Positions 7,727 through 15,602 of a DNA stretch of 64,000 nt are shown piece by piece. The notes under the pieces were generated by a model that had not been told where the DNA came from, did no database searches, and saw nothing but the letters and a program-made list of their open reading frames with translations. The position numbers were made by a program, and so were the translations under genes. The stretch lies in assembly GCF_000025485.1 (NCBI RefSeq), contig NC_013851.1:1775154-1839153 (forward strand). Direction: 5' to 3'. This DNA comes from Allochromatium vinosum DSM 180. GTDB lineage: Bacteria > Pseudomonadota > Gammaproteobacteria > Chromatiales > Chromatiaceae. The stretch's first letter is position 1. Each line of letters starts with the position of its first letter.

Positions 7727-10700
7727 GTGTCCGATACCCCTGAGCAGAAGCGCGATCAAGCGTCCGTCGACCTGGCTGATGCCGTCGATCGCTTTGCGCT
7801 TCAGAACACGACGGCTCCGGTGTCAGCGCCGAGCGCGCCGGCACCCAAGTCGCGGCGAAAGCAGCCGCCCAAGCCGAGTCGCGACGAGGGGTCGCAGATC
7901 CTCAGTTATCGCCATGCCGATCGGCGGGTGAACAATCCCGAGGTCGGCATGGTGACGCCGGCTACCGATCCGGACGCGGGCCGCACGCGCTGGGCCTATG
8001 ATCCGCATCTCGATCCGGAGTTGCGTTTCGATCCATCGCGCGCGCAGATCGAGGCGTTGATCGATGCGGCGCTGGAGAGCGGCGATCCGGAGCGGATGCG
8101 CGAGGCGCTGGAGGAGCTGAAGCGGTTGCAGTCGCCGTATCTCGCTTGGGCGGGGAAGGCCGAGCGGACCAGTTTCGAGCTGGATCTGGTGAGTCTGCAT
8201 GTGCATGAGCGCATCGATCCGATGAGCATTCTGTCGGCGGTGCGCAAGGCGATGAAGGGGGAGGGGCGTTCCAAGGGCGATGAGCCGTGGCGTCAAGCCG
8301 GTCTGTTCGAGGCGCCTTTTGAGAATCTGCCGCTGCGCGATGCCATCGATTTCTATCGTCACGAGCGCGGTTGGGCCAATCGGCTGATCGCGGGCGATAG
8401 TCTGCTGGTGATGAACAGTCTGATCCAGAAGGAGAGTCTGGCCGGTCGGGTGCAGATGATCTATATCGATCCGCCGTATGGGATCAAGTACGGCTCGAAT
8501 TTCCAGCCGTTCGTCGGCAAGCGCGATGTCAAGGACCGCAATGACGCCGATCTGACGCAGGAACCCGAGATGATCAAGGCGTTTCGGGATACCTGGGAGT
8601 TGGGCATTCATTCCTATCTGACCTATCTGCGGGATCGGCTGCTGCTGGCGCGCGAGCTACTGCATGAGTCGGGGAGCGTATTCGTGCAGATTTCGGATGA
8701 GAATCTGCATCATGTGCGTGAAATTATGGATGAAGTTTTTGGGGTTCGAAACTTTTGTTCAGTCATACAAGTTCAGAAAACTGGCAGCCAAGAAGGCAGC
8801 CTTCTCGCCTGCACCGTCGATTTTTTAATTTGGTATGCAAAAGACAAGTCTCAGGTCAAATATCGCCAAATTTACTTAGAGCGGGTTGCGGGTGACAAAT
8901 CATTTACTCGCTATGATTTTATTCGCTTGCCGAGCGGGATTGAACGGCGCTTATCTCGTCGCGAGCTATTCGGAGAGTCTGCAATTCCTGCAGGCAACCA
9001 ATTTCGATACACGAGCCTTATCTCGGACGGGCAGTCATCAGGCGACACGACGTTTTCATTTAGAGGGCGGGAGTTTAAACCAAAGACGACCTCGCATTGG
9101 AAAACCACTGTCGATTGGCTGCGCCGACTTGATAAGTCTGGCCGAATTAAGGACGGTACCAGCACTGTAAGTTACAAGCGTTTTCTCGATGATTTTCCAG
9201 TAGTACCTATCGATGATCACTGGGAGTCTATGCAGATTGGCAAGGAGCTGATGTACGTTGTCCAAACGGCAGAGCGTATTATCGAACGCTGCCTATTGAT
9301 GACCACCGATCCCGGCGATCTAGTCCTCGACCCAACCTGCGGTAGCGGCACGACCGCCACTGTCGCCGAGAAATGGGGCCGCCGCTGGATCACCTGCGAC
9401 ACCTCGCGCGTCGCCATCACGCTCGCCAAACAGCGCCTGATGACCGCGAGCTTCGACTATTACGAACTCAAATACCCACACGAAGGACTCAAGGGCGGTT
9501 TCATCTACAAAACCGTGCCCCACGTCACCCTCAAATCCATCGCCAACAACCCCGAGATCGACGCCATCTACGAGCGCCTGCATCCCGTCATCGAGCAGAC
9601 CCTGGCCGATCTCAACGCCGCCCTGCGCGCCCACCCCGCGCCACCCTTCAAAGTCCGCACCGGCGGACGCCAGGGCTTCACCGTCGACTTCAGCGCCCCG
9701 CTCAACGACACCATGCCCCTGCCCAGCGGCGAACCGGCCCCAACCGGCGCACTGCTCGAATGGGAAGTCCCCTTCGAACTCACAGACCTGCTCGGCGCCG
9801 ACGCCGAACCCGACGCCACGCTCACCGCTGCCTTCGACGCCTTCCACAGCGCCCGCCAGTCCATGCAACGCCAGATGGACCGCAGCATCGCCGCCCAGGC
9901 CGATCAGGAAACGCTCTACGACCAACCCGCCATCACCAAAAACAAACTCCGCATCACCGGCCCCTTCACGGTCGAAGCCGTTCCCTTCCCGAGCGTCAAA
10001 GCACTCGACCAGGCCGGCGGCCCGGACGAAGCCGACGACAGCATCGCCCGCACCGGCGAGAGCGGCCGCCAGCACCAGTGGCGCGATGAACTGCTCAAGA
10101 CCGGCATTCGTGGCAAGGGCGGCCAAATGCTGCGCTTCGCCGACCTCGAACCCCTGGCCGACTGCGCCAGCCTGCACGCCAGCGGCCATCTCGACAGCGG
10201 CGAACGCATCGTCGTCAGCTTCGGCCCCGAACACGCCGCCCTCGAACAACGCCAGGTCAGCAACGCCCTCAACGAGGCCGGTAACCTCTTTCCGCTGCCC
10301 AAGCTGATCGTCTTCTGCGCCTTCACCTTCGACCCCGAAGCCGCCAAAGACATCGACGCCATCAAAGGCATCACCGCGCTCAAAGCGCAGATGAACACCG
10401 ACCTGCTGACCGAGGATCTGAAAAAAGCCCGCGCCAGCAATCAGAGCTTCTGGCTCATGGGCCAGCCGGACATCGAAGTCCGCCACCGCGCCGACGGACG
10501 CTTCGAGGTCGAAGTGCACGGCTTCGACTATTTCGACACCGCCAAGGGCGAACTCATCTCCGGCGGCAAGCGCCGCATCGCCCTCTGGTCGCTGGATACC
10601 GACTACGACGAACGCAGCCTGTTTCCGCGTCAGGTGTTCTTCCCCATGGCCGGCAAGGGCGAGGGCTGGGACAAGCTCAAAAAGAACCTCCGCGCCGAAC

Positions 10701-10843
10701 TCGACGAAACCCGCCTGCGCACCTTCCACGGCACCGTCAGTCTGCCCTTCACAGCGGGCGAGCACCGCCGCATCGCGGTCAAGATCATCGACGATCGCGG
10801 GATCGAGTCGTTGAAGGTCGTGAATCTGGAGACGCCGCGATGA
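7727..10843 (+). CDS. mod: Type III restriction-modification DNA methyltransferase (Mod)
   Basis: 1038 residues from a GTG preceded by AAGGAGG. It is an SAM-dependent adenine or cytosine-N4 methyltransferase of the beta class. The catalytic IDPPYG (residues 248-251 are DPPY) precedes the SAM-binding DPTCGSGT (535-542). Between them lies the target-recognition part, whose base composition differs sharply from the rest of the gene (see the separate entry). The N-terminal ~150 residues and a ~400-residue C-terminal extension are longer than in classical Mod proteins of about 650 residues. It is the first gene of a four-gene unit ending in Res. The stop overlaps the next start by four bases. Recognition sequence cannot be read from the gene. 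Confidence 0.9.
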   Translation: MSDTPEQKRDQASVDLADAVDRFALQNTTAPVSAPSAPAPKSRRKQPPKPSRDEGSQILSYRHADRRVNNPEVGMVTPATDPDAGRTRWAYDPHLDPELRFDPSRAQIEALIDAALESGDPERMREALEELKRLQSPYLAWAGKAERTSFELDLVSLHVHERIDPMSILSAVRKAMKGEGRSKGDEPWRQAGLFEAPFENLPLRDAIDFYRHERGWANRLIAGDSLLVMNSLIQKESLAGRVQMIYIDPPYGIKYGSNFQPFVGKRDVKDRNDADLTQEPEMIKAFRDTWELGIHSYLTYLRDRLLLARELLHESGSVFVQISDENLHHVREIMDEVFGVRNFCSVIQVQKTGSQEGSLLACTVDFLIWYAKDKSQVKYRQIYLERVAGDKSFTRYDFIRLPSGIERRLSRRELFGESAIPAGNQFRYTSLISDGQSSGDTTFSFRGREFKPKTTSHWKTTVDWLRRLDKSGRIKDGTSTVSYKRFLDDFPVVPIDDHWESMQIGKELMYVVQTAERIIERCLLMTTDPGDLVLDPTCGSGTTATVAEKWGRRWITCDTSRVAITLAKQRLMTASFDYYELKYPHEGLKGGFIYKTVPHVTLKSIANNPEIDAIYERLHPVIEQTLADLNAALRAHPAPPFKVRTGGRQGFTVDFSAPLNDTMPLPSGEPAPTGALLEWEVPFELTDLLGADAEPDATLTAAFDAFHSARQSMQRQMDRSIAAQADQETLYDQPAITKNKLRITGPFTVEAVPFPSVKALDQAGGPDEADDSIARTGESGRQHQWRDELLKTGIRGKGGQMLRFADLEPLADCASLHASGHLDSGERIVVSFGPEHAALEQRQVSNALNEAGNLFPLPKLIVFCAFTFDPEAAKDIDAIKGITALKAQMNTDLLTEDLKKARASNQSFWLMGQPDIEVRHRADGRFEVEVHGFDYFDTAKGELISGGKRRIALWSLDTDYDERSLFPRQVFFPMAGKGEGWDKLKKNLRAELDETRLRTFHGTVSLPFTAGEHRRIAVKIIDDRGIESLKVVNLETPR
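8725..9300 (+). other. AT-rich target-recognition segment inside mod
   Basis: In-frame block of about 190 codons between the DPPY and DPTCGSGT motifs. Its codon use (TTA, ATA, TTT, AAA, CGA) is unlike the flanks. The line 8821-8880 has 18 G or C in 60 bases, while 9361-9420 has 41 in 60. In beta-class Mod proteins this position holds the target-recognition domain, so the block looks like a recognition domain exchanged from a lower-GC donor. The edges are approximate. Confidence 0.7.
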
Positions 10844-12003
10844 TCGTGACCCGACTCAAGCTCAAAAACTGGCGTAATTTCCGCGAGGTCGATGTACCGC
10901 TCGGGCCGCGCGCCTATGTCATCGGCGCCAATGCGGCCGGCAAATCGAATCTGCTCGACGTCTTTCGCTTTCTGCGCGCCCTGGCTCAAGCCGATGGCGG
11001 TGGTTTACAGAAAGCCGTCAAGGAACGGGGCGGACTCGGCAAGTTGCGTAGTCTGCACGCGCGCAAGGATTCCGAGCTGCGCATCGAGGTCGAACTGTCC
11101 GAATCCAGTCAGGATGACGCGCCAGTCTGGGTCTATCACCTTGCGTTCAACTCCGATGGCAAGCCCGCGCAACGGGCAATCGTGACCGAAGAGCGCGTGG
11201 AACATAACGGTGAACTCATCCTGAGCCGGCCTGATGACTCCGATCGAACAGATCCGGAACGCCTGACCCAGACGCACCTGGAGCAGATCAACAACAACGC
11301 CGGATTTCGTGCCATCGTCGAGTTCTTCGCCGCGACCACCTATCTGCATCTGGTTCCGCAGCTACTCAAATACGGTGGCGAGATCAGTAACCGCGTACTC
11401 GAAAACGATCCCTTCGGCCAGGGATTGATGCAGCGTATCGCCAAGACGGCGAAACGTACCCGCGACGCACGCCTGAAACGCATCGAGCGCGCCTTGGGGC
11501 AAGCCGTGCCGCTGTTCTCCGAGTTGCGCTTCGAGCAGGACAAGGTGACAGGACTCTGGCATCTGGAAGCCAACTTCAAACATTGGCGTCCGCACGGCGC
11601 CTGGCAGCAGGAGGATCAGCTATCCGATGGCACCCTGCGCCTGATCGGTCTGCTCTGGGCCTTGCTGGAGAGTGAAGGACTGTTGCTGCTGGAAGAACCT
11701 GAGCTGTCGTTGAACGATGGCATCGTCCAGCACATCCCGCTCTTGATCGACCGCGTCCTGCGCGACCGCAAAAAACGCCAGTCGACGGTTCAGGTGTTCA
11801 TCAGTACGCACAGCGAAATGTTGCTGTCCAAGATCACCGATGCCGACAGTCTCCTGCTGATCGAGGCAGGGAGCGCCGGCTCAACCGTGCGCCAGCCTGA
11901 TAGTGATGAGCGGCGTGCCATGGATCATGAACTCAACGCCGCCGAAGTGCTGTTACCCAAAACGAGTCCGGCCGGACTGGAGCAATTGGGATTGTTCGGA
12001 TGA
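10840..12003 (+). CDS. OLD/PARIS-like AAA ATPase nested in the type III R-M operon
   Basis: 387 residues, AAA_21/AAA_15 type (RecF/OLD-like single-polypeptide ABC ATPase). The start KLKNWRNF is typical of this group. Walker A is GANAAGKS (29-36), a signature-like LSDGTLRL follows, Walker B is LLLLEEPELSL, and the switch histidine is in FISTHSEMLL. There is no fused Toprim domain; the Toprim-like function is probably in the next gene. It overlaps mod by ATGA and overlaps the next gene by four bases. Such ATPases act as sensors in OLD, Gabija and PARIS defence systems. Within this operon I infer a defence role, either assisting restriction or guarding it. Confidence 0.82.
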   Translation: MIVTRLKLKNWRNFREVDVPLGPRAYVIGANAAGKSNLLDVFRFLRALAQADGGGLQKAVKERGGLGKLRSLHARKDSELRIEVELSESSQDDAPVWVYHLAFNSDGKPAQRAIVTEERVEHNGELILSRPDDSDRTDPERLTQTHLEQINNNAGFRAIVEFFAATTYLHLVPQLLKYGGEISNRVLENDPFGQGLMQRIAKTAKRTRDARLKRIERALGQAVPLFSELRFEQDKVTGLWHLEANFKHWRPHGAWQQEDQLSDGTLRLIGLLWALLESEGLLLLEEPELSLNDGIVQHIPLLIDRVLRDRKKRQSTVQVFISTHSEMLLSKITDADSLLLIEAGSAGSTVRQPDSDERRAMDHELNAAEVLLPKTSPAGLEQLGLFG

Positions 12004-12599
12004 GGCGAGTGCTTGTCGTGGGCGAGGACGCGCTCTGCTGCGCGCTCGGTGAGCGTCTGGTCTCGACCTGTCTCCAAGGCTGGCAGTTGGCCCAAACGCC
12101 GATCGATACCAAGGGTGTCACCAAGCTGGCTGCGGCGCTGCCACGCTATCTCGAACAGGCGCGGCATGTTCAGCCGGTGCTGTGCATCGCTGATACTGAC
12201 GGTCGCTGCGTCGCGGAACTGCTGAGCCAATGGCTGCCGCGTCCGGACGCACGCCTGGTATTGCGCTTGGCCGTCCGCGAGGCCGAAAGCTGGGTGTTGG
12301 CTGACCGCGAGGGATTCGCCGAGGCACTCGCTGTGCCGCTGAACAAGCTGCCTCAAGCACCGGATGAAGAATCCGATCCCAAACGGCTGATCCTCACCCT
12401 GGTGCGCCGCTCCAAAAAGCGCTTGCTACGGCAGGAAATGGTCTCACCCGACGACCCGAGCAAACCGGGATCGGGTTACAACCTGCATCTGTGCGCTTTC
12501 GTGCACCAGCACTGGAATGCGCGTCACGCGGCGCAACGCTCGCCGAGTCTGGCGCGTGCGCTCAGGCGCCTGGAAACCCTTGGAGCCGATCATGGCTGA
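12000..12599 (+). CDS. Toprim-like (DUF4276/DUF4435-like) partner of the ATPase
   Basis: 199 residues with no membrane segment. The N-terminus LVVGEDALCCALGERL and the later VLCIADTDG (D65, D67) fit the glutamate and D-x-D motifs of Toprim nucleases. REAESWVLAD followed by SDPKRLILTL resembles the EAWLLAD...DPK pattern I associate with DUF4276-type proteins. A small Toprim protein encoded directly behind an AAA_21/15 ATPase is the arrangement of PARIS (AriA/AriB) and of split OLD systems. Both ends overlap neighbours: four bases with the ATPase and eight with res. Nuclease activity, and whether its target is DNA or tRNA, are inference. The family assignment is by motif only. Confidence 0.6.
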   Translation: MRRVLVVGEDALCCALGERLVSTCLQGWQLAQTPIDTKGVTKLAAALPRYLEQARHVQPVLCIADTDGRCVAELLSQWLPRPDARLVLRLAVREAESWVLADREGFAEALAVPLNKLPQAPDEESDPKRLILTLVRRSKKRLLRQEMVSPDDPSKPGSGYNLHLCAFVHQHWNARHAAQRSPSLARALRRLETLGADHG

Positions 12600-15459
12600 A
12601 GCGACCGACGCCAGACCCTCACTCATCATCAACTCCCCCTTCGAGCGCCCGACACACCACTGGCGTCGCGCCGGCGACAGCCGGCTGGAGCTGATCGCGG
12701 GCCGTCGCTCCGCCGGTTACGAAATCTTCGACACCCGCAACAACACCGTGCGCACGGTCGATCTGGAGCTGGTCAACCGTATCCGCGAGCGCCTGGACAA
12801 CTGGCGTGCGGCGGACTATCCAGGCGTGACCGCCATCACACGCCAACTGCTCGAACACTGGCGCGATCCCGACTCCAGCCGCTCGAATGCGCTCTACTTC
12901 TGCCAGCTCGAAGCCATCGAAACCCTGATCTGGCACGTCGAGGCCGCCGCCGAGTTCAAACAGGGGCTGGCCATTCCTGGCGATGGCGGCCCCTGGGAAC
13001 GGCTGTGCAACAAGATGGCCACCGGCACCGGCAAGACGACCGTGATGGCCATGATCATCGTCTGGCAGGTGCTCAATGCCCTGACCTATCCCAAGCGCCG
13101 GCGCGACTTCTCGCATGCGGTCTTCATCGTCACGCCGGGGCTGACGGTCAAGGAACGGCTCCAGGTGTTGCGCCCCGGTCATCCCGACAATTATTACGAC
13201 GCCTTCGCGCTCTGCCCGAACGAAGCCCTGCGTCAGAAGCTCAACCGGGTCGAGCTGGCAATCGAGAACTGGCACAACCTGATGCCGCTCAAGTCCCAGG
13301 AGCGCTCGGTGGTCAAGAAGGGCGCGGAAAGCGACGTTGCTTTCGTCAAGCGCGTGCTCGGACCGCTGGCCGACTGCCGCGATCTGGTCGTCATCAACGA
13401 CGAGGCCCACCACGCCTATCGCAAACCGGCCGAACTCAAGGTCAGCCGCAAGGAGGCCGACGCACTGGGGCTGGATCTCGATGAGGCCACGCGCTGGATC
13501 GAGGGGTTGGACCGCATCCACGGACAACGGCGCATCGGACGCTGTTTCGATCTCTCGGCCACGCCCTTTGCCCCAACCGGCAAGACCAATACCGAGGCTG
13601 GACTGTTCGACTGGGTAGTCTCGGACTTCGGACTCTATGACGCCATCGAGGCCGGTCTGGTCAAGACCCCGCGCGTGGTCATCCGCGACGACGCCCTGCC
13701 CAACGCCCAGACCTACCGCTCCAAGCTCTACCATCTCTATCGTGAACCCGAGGTGGCCGAGGATCTGAACCGCCGTGGCGCCGAACCGCAGGAAGCCTTG
13801 CCGCAACTGGTTCAGGAGGCTTACACCCTGCTGGGGGCCGACTGGCGCGAAACATCGGAGCGCTGGCGAGCCGAAGGGCATGTCACGCCGCCGGCAATGC
13901 TGACGGTGTGCAACCGCGTGGAGACCGCTGCGCGCATCGAGCACTATTTCTGCTCCGGCGATGCCTACTGGCCGGAACTGCACGCTCCCGAACGCACGCT
14001 GCGCGTCGATTCCAAGGTACTGGACAAGGCCGAGCGCGGCGAGAGTGCCGGCGCCGACAAGGCGTATGAGGCGCGACTGCACGCGATCCTGGACGCCGCT
14101 CCGATTCCCGAGACACGCAAAGCCTCGCTGCGCGCGCTGAAAAAGGAGGAGCTGCTGCGCGCCATCGTCGACAACGTCGGCAAGCGCGGCACGGCGGGGC
14201 AGGGCGTTCAGAACGTCATCTCGGTCGCCATGCTCTCGGAAGGCTGGGACGCCAAGAACATCACCCACATCCTGGGACTGCGCGCCTTCAGCAGTCAGTT
14301 GCTGTGCGAGCAGGTCATCGGGCGCGGCCTGCGTCGGGTGTCGCACGATACCGAGCGGGTCGTGTGTCCGGACGGCCAGGAGCGTTGGCTGTTCAAGCCC
14401 GAGTATGTGAACGTTTTTGGGGTGCCGCTTCCCTTTTTCGGCGACACGGGTGACGGCGGCGATCCACCGCCGCCGCCGAAACCCAGCACTCAGGTCGAGT
14501 CCATCGCCGAGCGCGCCGAGCTGGAGATCGTCTGGCCGAACGTGGTGCGCGTCGATACCGTGGTCCGTCCTGAGCTGGTCGTGGACTGGTCGCAGATGCC
14601 GCCGCTCAAGCTCGACCCGGCCCGGCTCCATGTCAGTGCCGAACTGGCACCGGCTCTGGGCGGCGCGGCCGATCTGTCCAAGGCGGTGTCCATCGACCTG
14701 GAACGGCTGCCCGAGGAATTCCGGCTGCAACGCCTGCTGTTCCTCGCCGCGCGCAAGGCGCTGGGCGCCATTGAGCACGGCTGGCGCGGTGGGCGTGACG
14801 TGCTCATTCAGCAACTGGTGCGGCTGGTCGAGCAGTTCTTCGACTCCGACCGACTTGAGATCCCGTCGCTGTTCCACCAAGAACCGTCCCGTAAGCGCAT
14901 CCTGTTCGCGCTGTCAATCGATACTCTCGTCGGTCACGTCGCCGCACAGATCCAGCAGCAGAACAGCGAGCGTCTGGAGCCGGTGTTCGATCCCGAACTA
15001 CCCATCGGCTCGACCCGTCGGATGCGCACCTGGTATACGACCAAGCCGTGTCTGGAGACGATCAAATCCCAGATCAGTCATGCCGTCGTCGACAGCACTT
15101 GGGAGCACTACAGCGTCACCCGGCTGGAACAACGCGCCGAGGTCGTCGCCTATGCCAAGAACGATCATCTGGGACTCCAGATCCTCTATCTGTGGCGCGG
15201 CAGCAAGCGACGCTTCCTGCCGGACTTCGTGATCCGGCTGGCCAACGGCAAAAATTTGATCGTCGAGATCAAGGGCGAGGACTCGGAGCAGAACCGCGCC
15301 AAGCGGATGGCGCTCGACGCCTGGGTGCGCGCGGTCAATGCGCGCGGCGGGTTCGGCGTCTGGTGCTGGGATGTGGTCAAAGCCGAGCCGGCGCGGCTGG
15401 ACGATGTGATCTCGCATCACGCCCGGATGGCGACATCGAGCGAACCGCTTGGCGAATGA
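12592..15459 (+). CDS. res: Type III restriction endonuclease subunit (Res)
   Basis: 955 residues from the ATG at 12592, which has GGAG ten bases upstream; the frame is open to 12517 but that lies inside the preceding gene. It is a superfamily 2 helicase-translocase with Walker A MATGTGKTTV, DEAH box VVINDEAHHA, motif III FDLSATPF, and motif VI EQVIGRGLRR. The C-terminal nuclease is of the PD-(D/E)XK type: LPDFVI followed by IVEIKGED. All core residues look intact, so Mod and Res could form an active type III enzyme. Such enzymes need two inversely oriented sites and ATP to cut. The ATPase and Toprim genes lie between it and mod. Confidence 0.9.
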   Translation: MAEATDARPSLIINSPFERPTHHWRRAGDSRLELIAGRRSAGYEIFDTRNNTVRTVDLELVNRIRERLDNWRAADYPGVTAITRQLLEHWRDPDSSRSNALYFCQLEAIETLIWHVEAAAEFKQGLAIPGDGGPWERLCNKMATGTGKTTVMAMIIVWQVLNALTYPKRRRDFSHAVFIVTPGLTVKERLQVLRPGHPDNYYDAFALCPNEALRQKLNRVELAIENWHNLMPLKSQERSVVKKGAESDVAFVKRVLGPLADCRDLVVINDEAHHAYRKPAELKVSRKEADALGLDLDEATRWIEGLDRIHGQRRIGRCFDLSATPFAPTGKTNTEAGLFDWVVSDFGLYDAIEAGLVKTPRVVIRDDALPNAQTYRSKLYHLYREPEVAEDLNRRGAEPQEALPQLVQEAYTLLGADWRETSERWRAEGHVTPPAMLTVCNRVETAARIEHYFCSGDAYWPELHAPERTLRVDSKVLDKAERGESAGADKAYEARLHAILDAAPIPETRKASLRALKKEELLRAIVDNVGKRGTAGQGVQNVISVAMLSEGWDAKNITHILGLRAFSSQLLCEQVIGRGLRRVSHDTERVVCPDGQERWLFKPEYVNVFGVPLPFFGDTGDGGDPPPPPKPSTQVESIAERAELEIVWPNVVRVDTVVRPELVVDWSQMPPLKLDPARLHVSAELAPALGGAADLSKAVSIDLERLPEEFRLQRLLFLAARKALGAIEHGWRGGRDVLIQQLVRLVEQFFDSDRLEIPSLFHQEPSRKRILFALSIDTLVGHVAAQIQQQNSERLEPVFDPELPIGSTRRMRTWYTTKPCLETIKSQISHAVVDSTWEHYSVTRLEQRAEVVAYAKNDHLGLQILYLWRGSKRRFLPDFVIRLANGKNLIVEIKGEDSEQNRAKRMALDAWVRAVNARGGFGVWCWDVVKAEPARLDDVISHHARMATSSEPLGE

Positions 15460-15461
15460 CC

Positions 15462-15483
15462 GGCTGATGGTCGATCATCGGCC
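15462..15483 (+). terminator. Hairpin after res
   Basis: Arms at 15462-15470 and 15475-15483 (GGCTGATGG with ATCGGCC pairing) form nine pairs with two G-T wobbles, three bases after the res stop. The T-run (TTCTTTT) begins about eight bases later, so it is a weak terminator candidate for the defence operon. Confidence 0.35.
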
Positions 15484-15602
15484 TGGAATTCTTTTCCATC
15501 AACCAACCTGAACGGAGGACGCGAGACGGGCAGCCGAGCCGTGCTTGATGCGGTTTGCTCTCCCACCAGGCCGTGAAGCGCCTGGATCTCTCGCACAAGA
15601 TC

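Noticed and set aside
8886-9170. 94-residue frame inside the AT-rich part of mod
   Set aside because: No ribosome site and no motif; the mod frame is continuous through it, so the composition shift is a recognition-domain effect, not a separate gene.
9320-10765. 481-residue open frame opposite the mod 3' part
   Set aside because: Valine/glycine/alanine-rich shadow of the GC-rich C-terminal mod sequence.
12619-14880. 753-residue open frame opposite res
   Set aside because: Antisense shadow of a GC-rich coding region; no domain motif, and res has clear helicase and nuclease motifs in the other strand.
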